Source of the DNA: Micromonospora andamanensis
GTDB lineage: Bacteria; Actinomycetota; Actinomycetes; Mycobacteriales; Micromonosporaceae
Length of the DNA: 64,000 bases
Assembly (NCBI RefSeq): GCF_016863495.1
Contig: NZ_BOOZ01000002.1
Span: forward strand, 1 to 64,000
Reading direction: 5' to 3'
Shown here piece by piece: positions 1 to 7,587 of this stretch. The position numbers and the translations under genes are program-made. Each line of letters begins with the position of its first letter. Within the stretch, counting starts at the first letter, position 1. Below the pieces are notes generated by a model. It saw only the letters and a list, made by a program, of their open reading frames with translations, was not told where the DNA came from and ran no database searches.

Positions 1-86
1 CCCGCTGCTGTGCCTGATGGTTCGCTCGCAAGCTCGCTCACGCCTCCAGGCTAGGCATGAGAACTCATTAACGTCGGCGGAACAGG

Positions 87-1313
87 TCAGTCGACGAGGG
101 CGGAGTAGACCAGTTGGCGTAGCTGCGGCCGGATGGGCCAGGTACTCGACGGCATGAGCTGGGTGAAGAACATGGCGGTGATCTCTTCGACCGGGTCGAC
201 CCAGAACGCGGTGCTGGCCACGCCACCCCAGTAGTACTCGCCGACGCTGCTCGGTACCCGGCTCGGCACGGGGTCGTCGACGACCGCGAAGCCGAGGCCG
301 AACCCGATGCCGTCGAGGTTGGTCTCGGCGAACCCGCCGGTGGACAGGGTGCCCAGGTCCTGCCCGCCGGGCAGGTGGTTGCGCGCCATGAACCGCACCG
401 TGCGGGGACCGAGCAGACGGGTGCCGTCCAGCTCGCCGCCGCGTAGCAGCAGTTGGGTGAAGCGGTGGTAGTCGGCGGCCGACGAGATCAGCCCACCGCC
501 GCCGGAGAGCAGCACCGGCTTGTCGTACGCCAGCGCACCGAGCGCGTCGTGACGCACCGCGCGGCCGGACGCCGGGTCCGGTACGTACAGGGCGGCCAGC
601 CGTTCGGCGTCGGCGCCGTCGACGTGCCAGCGGGTGTCGCCCATGCCCAGCGGGCGCAGGATCCGTTCGGTGAGGAAGGTGTCCAGGCTCTGCCCGGAGA
701 CCACCTCGATCAGCCGGCCCAGCACGTCGGTGGCGACCGAGTAGCCCCAGGCGGTGCCGGGCTGGAACAGCAGTGGCAGCTCGCCGAAGACCCGGCACGC
801 CTCGGCCAGGTCGACCTCAGCCGGTGGGTACAGGTCGTAGCCGGCGGCCCGGTACAACCCGTCGACCACCGAGGTCTGCATGAAGCCGTAGGTCAGCCCG
901 GCGGTGTGGGTGAGCAGATGCCAGATCCGGATAGGCTCGATCGCCGGCACGGTGTACGGCTTGAGCGTCGAGCCCTTCGAGTAGACCCGCATGTCGGCGA
1001 ACTCGGGCAGCCAGCGCCCGATCTCGTCGGTCAGCTCGAAGCGGCCCTCCTCCCAGAGCATCATCGCCGCCACCGAGGTGATCGGCTTGGTCATGGAGTA
1101 GATCCGCCAGAGCGTGTCCGGCCGTACTGGCGTGCCGGCCTCGCGGTCCCGCAGCCCGTACGTCGAACTGTGCGCGATCTCGCCGCGCCGGGTGACCACC
1201 ACCTGCCAGCCGGCCAGCCGGCCGGCGTCGACGTACCCGGCGAAGTGCTCGTCGATCCGGGCCAACCGGGTCGGGTCGAATCCGACCTGCCTGGCCTCGA
1301 TGCTGGGTGCCAT
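87..1313 (-). CDS. Serine beta-lactamase-fold hydrolase (class C / esterase-like)
   Basis: A 408-residue protein of the beta-lactamase/penicillin-binding-protein-like hydrolase family. The nucleophile motif Ser-Met-Thr-Lys is at residues 73-76 (S73, K76) and a Tyr-Ser-Val motif replacing the usual Tyr-x-Asn is at 191-193; the C-terminal part has Trp-Gly-Gly where true beta-lactamases have Lys-Thr-Gly. This pattern is typical of EstB-type esterases and D-aminopeptidase relatives, so ester or peptide hydrolysis is likelier than antibiotic resistance. No signal peptide is visible, so it is probably cytoplasmic. ATG at 1313 was chosen; a GTG two codons upstream (1319) is an alternative. It is divergent from the pentapeptide gene, with 79 bp between them. 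Substrate unknown. Confidence 0.88.
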   Translation of the reverse strand: MAPSIEARQVGFDPTRLARIDEHFAGYVDAGRLAGWQVVVTRRGEIAHSSTYGLRDREAGTPVRPDTLWRIYSMTKPITSVAAMMLWEEGRFELTDEIGRWLPEFADMRVYSKGSTLKPYTVPAIEPIRIWHLLTHTAGLTYGFMQTSVVDGLYRAAGYDLYPPAEVDLAEACRVFGELPLLFQPGTAWGYSVATDVLGRLIEVVSGQSLDTFLTERILRPLGMGDTRWHVDGADAERLAALYVPDPASGRAVRHDALGALAYDKPVLLSGGGGLISSAADYHRFTQLLLRGGELDGTRLLGPRTVRFMARNHLPGGQDLGTLSTGGFAETNLDGIGFGLGFAVVDDPVPSRVPSSVGEYYWGGVASTAFWVDPVEEITAMFFTQLMPSSTWPIRPQLRQLVYSALVD

Positions 1314-1392
1314 GCTCACCCCAGGCAACCTACCGGCCGGTACGCGAGGCGGGGAAGGTGTGTTGTCGGGGTCACTGGTTAGCCTGCAAGGC

Positions 1393-1989
1393 ATGCCGGA
1401 GCCCACCGAGGACGCCACCTTCCGCGACGAGGACTGGTACGCCGAGGACCTGGCCGACAGGCACTTCGTCAACTGCGCCTTCCACCGGGTGGATCTGACC
1501 GAGGCGGCCAGCCGGGGCGCGATCTTCGAGGGCTGCACCTTCGGCGACGTGGCGTTCAACGTCTCCCGGCACACCGACTCGGCCTTCACCAGGTGCGTCT
1601 TCACCAGGTGCAACCTCTTCGAGGCGGAGTTCACCGGCTGCAAGCTGGTGGGCAGCACCTTCGACAGGTGCGACCTGCGGCCGCTTACCGTGTCCGGGGG
1701 CGACTGGTCGTTCCTCACGCTCGCCGGTGGCGACCTGCGCGGCGCGCGGTTCACAGGCGTCCGGATGCGCGAGACCGACCTGTCCGGGGCCGACCTGACG
1801 GGCGCTGAACTGACCGGGTGCGACCTGTCCGACGTGCAGTGGCGCGGTGCCCGACTGTCCGGTGCGGACCTACGCGGCAGCGACCTGGCCGGGCTGGATC
1901 CGACAACCGTGCACCGGGCCGGGGCCGTCATCGACGTGATGCAGGCGGCGACCCTCGCCCGGGCCCTGGGCTTCGACATCCGGGGTTGA
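1393..1989 (+). CDS. Pentapeptide repeat protein
   Basis: A 198-residue protein made largely of A(D/N)LxX-type pentapeptide repeats (for example LSGAD, LTGAE, LRGSD) from about residue 30 to 175, which predicts a right-handed quadrilateral beta-helix. Some family members (MfpA, Qnr) mimic DNA and protect gyrase from quinolones; most have no known role, and nothing here identifies a target. The start is ATG 1393. There is no clear ribosome binding site, but a TAGCCT box lies 8 nt upstream, so the transcript may be leaderless. Confidence 0.87.
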   Translation: MPEPTEDATFRDEDWYAEDLADRHFVNCAFHRVDLTEAASRGAIFEGCTFGDVAFNVSRHTDSAFTRCVFTRCNLFEAEFTGCKLVGSTFDRCDLRPLTVSGGDWSFLTLAGGDLRGARFTGVRMRETDLSGADLTGAELTGCDLSDVQWRGARLSGADLRGSDLAGLDPTTVHRAGAVIDVMQAATLARALGFDIRG

Positions 1990-2151
1990 CGTCGTCGCGA
2001 CGCTGAGCGCCGACGGCCCTCAGGTGGGCCGAACGGGCCATGGTTGCTCGTCCGACTAGCGCGGAAGGTCCCGGCAATGCCACTGTGAGTCGCCCACACA
2101 ATCGGGTGGAGTGTGCCGGTGCGAGCCCGGTCCGGGAGAAGTGGAGCGTCG

Positions 2152-3093
2152 GTGGCGGAGGACCACCCACCACGGCCAGCTCACCGGGACAGGGCCGCCC
2201 GGCACCGGTGGCCGGCGCCCGGTCGGCCGCCGACCACCCCGGACGGCGGCACCCGCACCGCCACCCGCCGGCTCGCGCGCAGCCGCCGGCGTCGCCGCTG
2301 GGCGGTCGAGGCGGTCGCCGCAGCAGCCGGCCTGTTGGCGCTCGTCGGGTACGTGCACTGGTGGTCGGAGCCCGGCCCGGAGGAACCGGCCGAGCCGGAC
2401 GGCCTGCCGGCGGTTGTCGGCCGGCCGAGCCTGCCCAGCGGTCAGCCCACCGCACCTGCGGTGCCCGGCCTGCGCCCCCGGGAGCGCCCACCGAGCCCCA
2501 GCCCGGTCCCCACGCCCAGATCCACGCAAGCCTCCGCACCAGCGGAGTCGGTGCTGCTCACCGTCGATCGGACGGACATCCCGGCGACTGTGGACCTGAC
2601 CGAGGTGGGTGACCGCGACTGGGTGCACTGGGGACTGGGCGGTGCCGGGTCGACAGTGCGCAAGCGCGACGGCTCCGCCGAGATCCGGGACCTGGGCGGC
2701 CGGGGTGAGCGGGGTGGCTGGGACGGCAACCAGGAACTGTTCCGGTGGCGCGACGGCACGCCGGTAGGGTCCACCGACGTCACGCCCGAGGGGCTCTACA
2801 CCTGCGGGGAGGGCAACGGGTTCAGCCTCGCGGTCGTCGCCGACGGTCGACCGCGTACCGCCACCGTCTACCTGGGCGTGTGGATGGCCCGGGGGCGGTT
2901 GGAGGCGCGGCTGAGCGGCGGTGGCCCGAGCCGTACCCTGCGGCTGGAGGAGCGGCACACAAGTCAGTCCACCGGTGCGACGATCCGGTTCAACGCCCCG
3001 AAGGGCACCCGGCTGCTGCTCACCTGGACCGTGGAGGAGAGCTTCACCCCGCACTGTGGCAACGTCGGCCTCCAGGCCGTCGCGTTACGCTGA
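2152..3093 (+). CDS. Membrane-anchored protein with extracytoplasmic beta-sandwich-like domain
   Basis: A 313-residue protein of unknown function. Residues 1-50 are very basic and cytoplasmic, 51-69 form one hydrophobic membrane segment, about 72-140 are a Pro/Ser/Glu-rich linker, and about 150-313 form a Gly- and Trp-rich, beta-strand-predicted domain with two cysteines (in YTCGEG and PHCGN contexts) that could pair outside the cell. The layout suggests a wall- or ligand-sensing module displayed from the membrane, but I cannot name a family. GTG 2152 is preferred because a GGGAGAAG ribosome binding site lies 10 nt upstream; a GTG at 2113 is also in frame. Confidence 0.7.
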   Translation: MAEDHPPRPAHRDRAARHRWPAPGRPPTTPDGGTRTATRRLARSRRRRRWAVEAVAAAAGLLALVGYVHWWSEPGPEEPAEPDGLPAVVGRPSLPSGQPTAPAVPGLRPRERPPSPSPVPTPRSTQASAPAESVLLTVDRTDIPATVDLTEVGDRDWVHWGLGGAGSTVRKRDGSAEIRDLGGRGERGGWDGNQELFRWRDGTPVGSTDVTPEGLYTCGEGNGFSLAVVADGRPRTATVYLGVWMARGRLEARLSGGGPSRTLRLEERHTSQSTGATIRFNAPKGTRLLLTWTVEESFTPHCGNVGLQAVALR

Positions 3094-3187
3094 CAGGTGT
3101 CCGCAGCGCACGCCTGCCGTTGCCCGGCCGGCGATCCGGTTCGGCAGTAGCCTGGTCGGCGACCGTTCCACGAGACCGGAGGACTCC

Positions 3188-3625
3188 ATGACCACGGGCG
3201 AAGGGGTGCTGGACAGTCCCACCAACTGGGTGGCCGAGCACATCAACAGGTACGTCGACACCGACGGCGCCGAGGGGCACGAGTGGCGGCCGGGCGTCTT
3301 CACGTTGCTGCTGACCACCCGTGGCCGGCGCAGTGGCGCGCTGCGGCGCACCGCGTTGATCTACGGCCGGGTCGGCGACGCGTACGCGGTGGTCGCCTCG
3401 CAGGGTGGTGCCCCGCAGCATCCGGCCTGGTATCTCAACCTGCTGGCCGATCCGCAGGTCCAGGTGCAGGTCGGTGCGGATCGGTTCACCGCCCGGGCGC
3501 GGACCGCCACGCCCGAGGAGAAGGCCCGGCTGTGGCCGACCATGACGGCCATCTGGCCGGCCTACGACGACTATCAGGCGAAGACCGACCGGGACATCCC
3601 GGTGGTGCTGGTCGAACGCGACTGA
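3188..3625 (+). CDS. Nitroreductase-family deazaflavin (F420)-dependent oxidoreductase
   Basis: A 145-residue single-domain protein of the Ddn/FDOR-A split beta-barrel family, which uses reduced coenzyme F420. Family signatures are the TTRGRRSGALRRT segment near residues 43-56, where the cofactor phosphate is bound, and the GG-x-P-x-HPAWYLNLLADP segment around 73-90. F420 enzymes of this class reduce quinones and other activated acceptors. GGAGGA 4 nt before the ATG supports the start. The DUF1330 gene follows 25 bp downstream in the same direction and is probably cotranscribed. The substrate cannot be deduced. Confidence 0.9.
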   Translation: MTTGEGVLDSPTNWVAEHINRYVDTDGAEGHEWRPGVFTLLLTTRGRRSGALRRTALIYGRVGDAYAVVASQGGAPQHPAWYLNLLADPQVQVQVGADRFTARARTATPEEKARLWPTMTAIWPAYDDYQAKTDRDIPVVLVERD

Positions 3626-3650
3626 CGAGACGACACGGGGAGGACGGACA

Positions 3651-3998
3651 ATGCCCGCCTACGCACTTGCCCACCTGCACAACCCGCAGGTGAACGAGGA
3701 CATTCTGACCTACCTGGAGCGGATCCAGGCCACGCTGGAGCCCTTCGGTGGCCGGTTCGTGGTGCACGGCCCGGAGGTGGACGTCCGCGAGGGCGAGTGG
3801 CCGGGCAGCGTGGTCATCCTCGAGTTCCCCGACCGGCAGCAGGCGCACGCCTGGTACGACTCGCCGGCGTACCAGGAGATCCTGCCGTTGCGCACCCGGC
3901 ACATCGACGGTACGGCGATCATCTTCGACGGGGTGGGACCGGGCTACGATCCCGGCCGGACTGCGGCGGCACTGCGGGCACAGGCGTCCTCCGGCTGA
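3651..3998 (+). CDS. DUF1330 domain protein (dimeric ferredoxin-like fold)
   Basis: A 115-residue protein matching the DUF1330 pattern: a strand-helix start (YALAHLHNPQVNEDILTYL), a central GGRFVVHG motif at about 34-41, and the diagnostic VVILEFPDRQQAHAWYDSPAYQ run at about 54-75. DUF1330 proteins are small dimeric alpha/beta-barrel proteins related to monooxygenase-like ABM domains; a catalytic role is unproven. It sits directly downstream of the F420-type oxidoreductase, probably in one transcript. Confidence 0.88.
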   Translation: MPAYALAHLHNPQVNEDILTYLERIQATLEPFGGRFVVHGPEVDVREGEWPGSVVILEFPDRQQAHAWYDSPAYQEILPLRTRHIDGTAIIFDGVGPGYDPGRTAAALRAQASSG

Positions 3999-4089
3999 GC
4001 GCTCGGGACAGTTTGTCCGTCACTCCGGGTCCACCGGGTCGTAACGTCCTGCTGTCCGTGTTCCACCGTCCTGTGTGGAGGCCAGGCCG

Positions 4090-4407
4090 ATGAACAGCAG
4101 CAGCAGTACCGTCCGTCCCTACCCGCCCACCGGCGAGCGGACCGGGGTGGGGCTGCGGGATATTCCCCTGCCGCCGTACGTGACCGCCGAGGATGCCCAG
4201 TTCGCCGTACGGGCTGTCGTGGTGCACGCGCCCCGAAGCTGGTCGGGGGGCACGGTCTGTCGTAACGACGCCAGCCCGCACCCGTGCCGGCTGCACCGGT
4301 GGGGTACCCGGGTGCTCGCGCTGCGCGGCCTGCACGACGCGGACATCGCCGCGCTCATCGAACGCGGTGATCCCGCCGCCCCGCTCCCGCCCCGGTCCCC
4401 GGCCTGA
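4090..4407 (+). CDS. Small hypothetical protein
   Basis: A 105-residue protein I do not recognise. The N terminus is Ser/Pro/Thr-rich; the middle contains YVTAEDAQFAVRAVVVHA and two cysteines (in CRNDASPHPC), followed by a short amphipathic helix (VLALRGLHDADIAALIERG). The ribosome binding site GGAGG lies 8 nt before ATG 4090, which supports a real gene. No membrane segment or signal peptide is seen. Confidence 0.6.
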   Translation: MNSSSSTVRPYPPTGERTGVGLRDIPLPPYVTAEDAQFAVRAVVVHAPRSWSGGTVCRNDASPHPCRLHRWGTRVLALRGLHDADIAALIERGDPAAPLPPRSPA

Positions 4408-4598
4408 GCTACGTGGCGGGCAACCGGTTCGGATACCCCGGAAGCGGGCCGTCATGCCTCGTGTCGTGCTGACATCGCTCTATTTGACGGACGCCTCGAC
4501 AGCGGGCACCGTGGAGGGCTGGAGGGGCCTTGAGCTGCCCCGATGTGGCGGTGGCCAGCGCCGCCCGGGAGCCCAGAACACCCACGAGGAGTCCCACC

Positions 4599-4880
4599 AT
4601 GCTCACGATGACCGACAACGCCGTCCTGGTGATCCGTGATCTCGCCGCGCAGCAGGACGTTTCCGAGGACGGTGGCGTACGCATCGCCGCGGACACCACC
4701 GCCGGCTCGCTCACCGTCGAGCTGGTCCCCGCGCCAGCCGAGGGCGACCACGTGGTCGACAACCAGGGGGCCCGGATCTTCCTCGATTCCGACGCGGCTG
4801 ACCTGCTCGGTGACGCCTCGGTCGACGCGACAGTCGACGACGAGGGCGTCGTGCAGTTCGGCTTCACCGAGAAGGAGTAG
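4599..4880 (+). CDS. HesB/IscA-like protein without cysteines
   Basis: A 93-residue protein with the general layout of A-type Fe-S carrier proteins: a GGVRIAAD strand, a LTVELVPAPAEGDHVV segment and an ARIFLDSDAADLLGDASVDATV segment that match the HesB/IscA core. The protein contains no cysteine at all, so the three Cys that bind iron-sulfur clusters in IscA/ErpA are missing. It therefore cannot bind a cluster in the classical way and is probably a diverged actinobacterial paralogue. A GAGGAG ribosome binding site is 7 nt before ATG 4599. Its end overlaps the convergent beta-family gene by 17 bp. Confidence 0.78.
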   Translation: MLTMTDNAVLVIRDLAAQQDVSEDGGVRIAADTTAGSLTVELVPAPAEGDHVVDNQGARIFLDSDAADLLGDASVDATVDDEGVVQFGFTEKE

Positions 4881-5886
4881 AGCGGGCGGGGTGGGCCAGC
4901 GCGTCCAGGACGTGGGCCAGATGGTGCGACGTGCTCCACGCCATCCAGTTGGTTGCCGAGCCCGCCCCGGCACCCCGCCGCGCTCGACGCGAGATCTCCT
5001 GATCGCCCCAGGAGAAGCTCGCGCCCGTCGTTGGCCAGTGCGGCCCCGACACAAGCGTGCGGCACAGGTCGGCGACCCGCTGGTCGCCCTGGCCACGGCG
5101 TCGCGACCAGCGGTGGATCCACCAGGCGCCGTGGCCGGTGTAGGTGACCGTCAGGTGTCGGTCGCCGGCCGGCTCGGCCGCGATCGCCGCCGGGGCCACC
5201 CCGTAGTCCCCGAAGGCGACGCCCAGATCGGTGAGCCGTTGCCAGAGCAGCCAGTCCCAGCGGTCCACCCGCACCGGCACGTCGATAGGCAGTCGGGACA
5301 GGGCCGGCGGCATGCCACCGGCCACCACGCTCACCGAACGCCACGCGTGCCGCCGGGCCCAGTCCAGGGTCCGGCGGACCCGGGGCTCGGCCAGCCGGAC
5401 GTCCGCCGGGCAGCACACGTCACCGCAGTCGACCACCAGGTCACACTGCTCGGGGCCGAGTCGTGCGTACCGACCGATCCGCTCCACCGCCGTGGTGGTG
5501 GAGTCGGGGCCGGCCCGGTCCCGACGAAGCCGTAGCCGCACCACGGCCCGCTGGGTGTGTTCGCGGGCCGTGACACCGAGCGCCGCCAACCGCCGGTCAC
5601 CGTCCGTCAGGCCGATCACCGGCACCAGCGGTACGCCCCGGCGGGCAAGTGTCGATGCCATCGTGTCGGGCAGAGCGCCGATGTCGACGGCGGGAAGCAG
5701 CCCTGGCGGAAGCCGGGCCAGGGAGTCGATGACGGATCTGTCAACGTCGGACAGTTGCAGGATCGGACTGAGCATCGGGGCGAGGGCGTCGTCGAGGTGG
5801 CCTAGCGCCTCCAGTTCCCCGCGCCGTGCGGCGAGGACGGGACGGTAGACCGGCTCCTCCGCCCGACCTCCGAGGACGGGCATCAT
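4864..5886 (-). CDS. Beta family protein (T4 beta-protein-like)
   Basis: A 340-residue protein resembling the 'beta protein' family first described from phage T4. Its N terminus shows the family pattern (YRPVLAARRGELEAL, then LSPILQL, then a TIM-barrel-like series of strands), with LVVDCGDVC and a Ser/Val-rich strand in the middle. The family has no firm biochemical function; it is scattered in bacteria and phages. Two adjacent ATGs (5886, 5883) can serve as start. The coding end overlaps the HesB-like gene by 17 bp in convergent orientation. Confidence 0.72.
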   Translation of the reverse strand: MMPVLGGRAEEPVYRPVLAARRGELEALGHLDDALAPMLSPILQLSDVDRSVIDSLARLPPGLLPAVDIGALPDTMASTLARRGVPLVPVIGLTDGDRRLAALGVTAREHTQRAVVRLRLRRDRAGPDSTTTAVERIGRYARLGPEQCDLVVDCGDVCCPADVRLAEPRVRRTLDWARRHAWRSVSVVAGGMPPALSRLPIDVPVRVDRWDWLLWQRLTDLGVAFGDYGVAPAAIAAEPAGDRHLTVTYTGHGAWWIHRWSRRRGQGDQRVADLCRTLVSGPHWPTTGASFSWGDQEISRRARRGAGAGSATNWMAWSTSHHLAHVLDALAHPARSTPSR

Positions 5887-5942
5887 AATTCAATGTAGCC
5901 AGACGATTACCCACCTCCCAGGGCGGGACAGCGGGAATTCAC

Positions 5943-5971
5943 CGGACAGGTGTCAGCTCCCCGACTATCCT
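5943..5971 (+). promoter_or_regulatory. Candidate promoter of the sulfotransferase gene (leaderless)
   Basis: CGGACA at 5943-5948 and TATCCT at 5966-5971 are separated by 17 nt. The GTG start at 5978 is only 6 nt after the -10 box, so the mRNA would start at or beside the start codon, as is common in actinomycetes. Pattern match only. Confidence 0.45.
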
Positions 5972-5977
5972 CGCGCG

Positions 5978-6865
5978 GTGTCTGACGCACCGATCCGGTA
6001 CCGGTCCGCCGACGAGGACAGCGCCCGCTGGCTGGGCTTCCCCTTCCGTCCGGGGGACATCGTGATCAGCACGCGGTCCAAGAGCGGGACGACCTGGATG
6101 CAGATGATCTGCGCCCTGCTGGTGCTGCGTACGCCGGAACTGCCGGCACCGCTCATCGAGCTGTCGCCCTGGCTCGACTGGCTGGTCGAGCCGCAGGAGC
6201 GGGTGTACGCGCGGCTGGCCGCCCAGCGGCACCGTCGCTTCATCAAGACCCACACTCCGCTCGACGGTGTACCGGGCGATCCCCGGGTGCACTACGTGGT
6301 GGTGGCCCGCCATCCGCTCGACATGGCGGTCTCGCTGCACCACCAGGGCGCCAATCTGGATCGCGCCCGGCTCGCCGAGCTGACCGGTCGGTCCGTGCCG
6401 CCGGCGCCGGACGGCCCTCGGCAGCCGGTCGAGCGGGCGCTCGTACGCTGGATCGACGCCGATCCGGACCCGAGCGCCGAACTGGATTCACTGCCGGGCG
6501 TGATGTGGCACCTCCGCGACGCCTGGGCCCGCCGGCACCTGCCGAACGTGCACCTCGTCCACTACGACGATCTCCAGGCCGACCTGTCCGGGCAGATGCG
6601 GCGCCTGGCCGAGCGGCTGGACCTCGAACCCCCCGGCCCTGATCTGGTGGCGGCGGCCACCTTCGCCCGGATGCGGGCCCGCGCCGACCGGCTCGCGCCG
6701 GACTCCGCCGGAGTCCTGAAGGACCGTAACGCCTTCTTCCGGAGCGGTCGGTCCGGGCAGGGCAGTGCGCTGCTCGACGACGAGACGCGGGCCCGCTACC
6801 ACTCCCGGGTCGCCGCACTGGCCCCGCCGGACCTGCTGGCCTGGCTGCACCGCGCCGAGGCGTGA
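5978..6865 (+). CDS. PAPS-dependent sulfotransferase
   Basis: A 295-residue sulfotransferase-domain protein. The 5'-phosphosulfate-binding loop R-S-K-S-G-T-T-W is at residues 33-40, close to the family's PKSGTTW signature. IKTHTPLD at about 88-95 supplies the conserved His region, and YVVVARHPLDMAVSLHHQ at about 107-124 supplies the conserved Arg and Ser that contact the 3'-phosphate. This is the size and arrangement of soluble bacterial and eukaryotic-type sulfotransferases that move sulfate from PAPS to hydroxyl or amine groups of small molecules. The acceptor is unknown and no sulfur-activation genes are nearby. Confidence 0.9.
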   Translation: MSDAPIRYRSADEDSARWLGFPFRPGDIVISTRSKSGTTWMQMICALLVLRTPELPAPLIELSPWLDWLVEPQERVYARLAAQRHRRFIKTHTPLDGVPGDPRVHYVVVARHPLDMAVSLHHQGANLDRARLAELTGRSVPPAPDGPRQPVERALVRWIDADPDPSAELDSLPGVMWHLRDAWARRHLPNVHLVHYDDLQADLSGQMRRLAERLDLEPPGPDLVAAATFARMRARADRLAPDSAGVLKDRNAFFRSGRSGQGSALLDDETRARYHSRVAALAPPDLLAWLHRAEA

Positions 6866-6938
6866 AACGCCGGCACCCCCGGGCGGGGATACCGCTCCGG
6901 GGGTGCCGGTGGGCCGTCACCGGCCCGAGACGCTCGGG

Positions 6939-7466
6939 TCAGTCGTCGTCCCGGTCGTCGTCATCGTCATCGTCGTCGTCCCGGTCATCGTCGTCGTCCG
7001 CCGGCTCCTGCTCGGCCTTGACGATCTCACCGGACTGCCGGTCCACGTCGATCTCGTGCTCGGTGCCGCCGTTGACGATCTCGATCTCCCAGACGTCCCG
7101 GCCGTCCTCGCGGTCCCGGTCGGTCTCGGTGATCTGCCCGCCACCGGCGTGCGCCAGCGCGATCTCGCCGGCCCGTTCCCGGCTCACCGCGTCGCCCTCG
7201 GTGGCCGGCTGGCTCTGCTCCGCCGGAGCGCTCGTCGCCGCGCCGGTCGGGGTGGTGGCGGTGGGGTCGGCCGTGGTGGCGCTCGGGTCCACGGTGGTGG
7301 TGTCGTCGGGAACACCCGCGGTCGTCGGGGCGGCGGTCGCGGCGGTCAGGGTCGTCTGCCGCGCCCGATTGTCGTCCGCCGCCGCGACGCCGAGGAACAC
7401 CCCGGCCACCGTGAGCACCGCCGCCGCACCGCCGACCGACGCCAGGATCAGGGGATTGCGCTTCAT
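6939..7466 (-). CDS. PepSY-domain exported protein with poly-Asp tail
   Basis: A 175-residue protein with an N-terminal signal/anchor segment (about 6-30), a Thr/Ala/Pro-rich spacer (31-92), a PepSY domain (about 95-152: AGEIALAHAGGGQI, then DVWEIEIVNGGTEHEIDVDRQSGEI), and a tail at 157-175 in which 17 of 19 residues are Asp. PepSY domains often accompany sensor kinases and may inhibit proteases or bind ligands; a poly-Asp tail could bind divalent cations. ATG 7466 is chosen because GAGGAG lies just far enough upstream; the GTG at 7475 abuts that site. It is downstream of the kinase in the same direction. Confidence 0.85.
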   Translation of the reverse strand: MKRNPLILASVGGAAAVLTVAGVFLGVAAADDNRARQTTLTAATAAPTTAGVPDDTTTVDPSATTADPTATTPTGAATSAPAEQSQPATEGDAVSRERAGEIALAHAGGGQITETDRDREDGRDVWEIEIVNGGTEHEIDVDRQSGEIVKAEQEPADDDDDRDDDDDDDDDRDDD

Positions 7467-7534
7467 CGTCTGCACCTCTCCTCGGTTGTTGCATCGAGGA
7501 TCGGTCGTGCCGCGATAGCGGCGCGCTGTCCGAA

Positions 7535-7552
7535 CCCTAAGCCCCGGTTAAG
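7535..7552 (-). promoter_or_regulatory. Candidate response-regulator box upstream of the PepSY gene
   Basis: On the minus strand this reads CTTAACCGGGGCTTAGGG, two TTAA/TTAG half-sites 11 bp apart, as expected for OmpR/PhoB-type regulators. The same TTAACCG-N3-CTTAG string occurs at 9589-9606 beside the regulator gene. It lies 69 bp upstream of the PepSY start. Confidence 0.5.
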
Positions 7553-7587
7553 ACCTTTTCGATCCTGAGAAGTGACGGTGTCGAGTG

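Noticed and set aside
1..86. Left edge sequence before the first gene
   Set aside because: I see no gene, RNA or clear hairpin in these 86 bases; too little sequence to judge.
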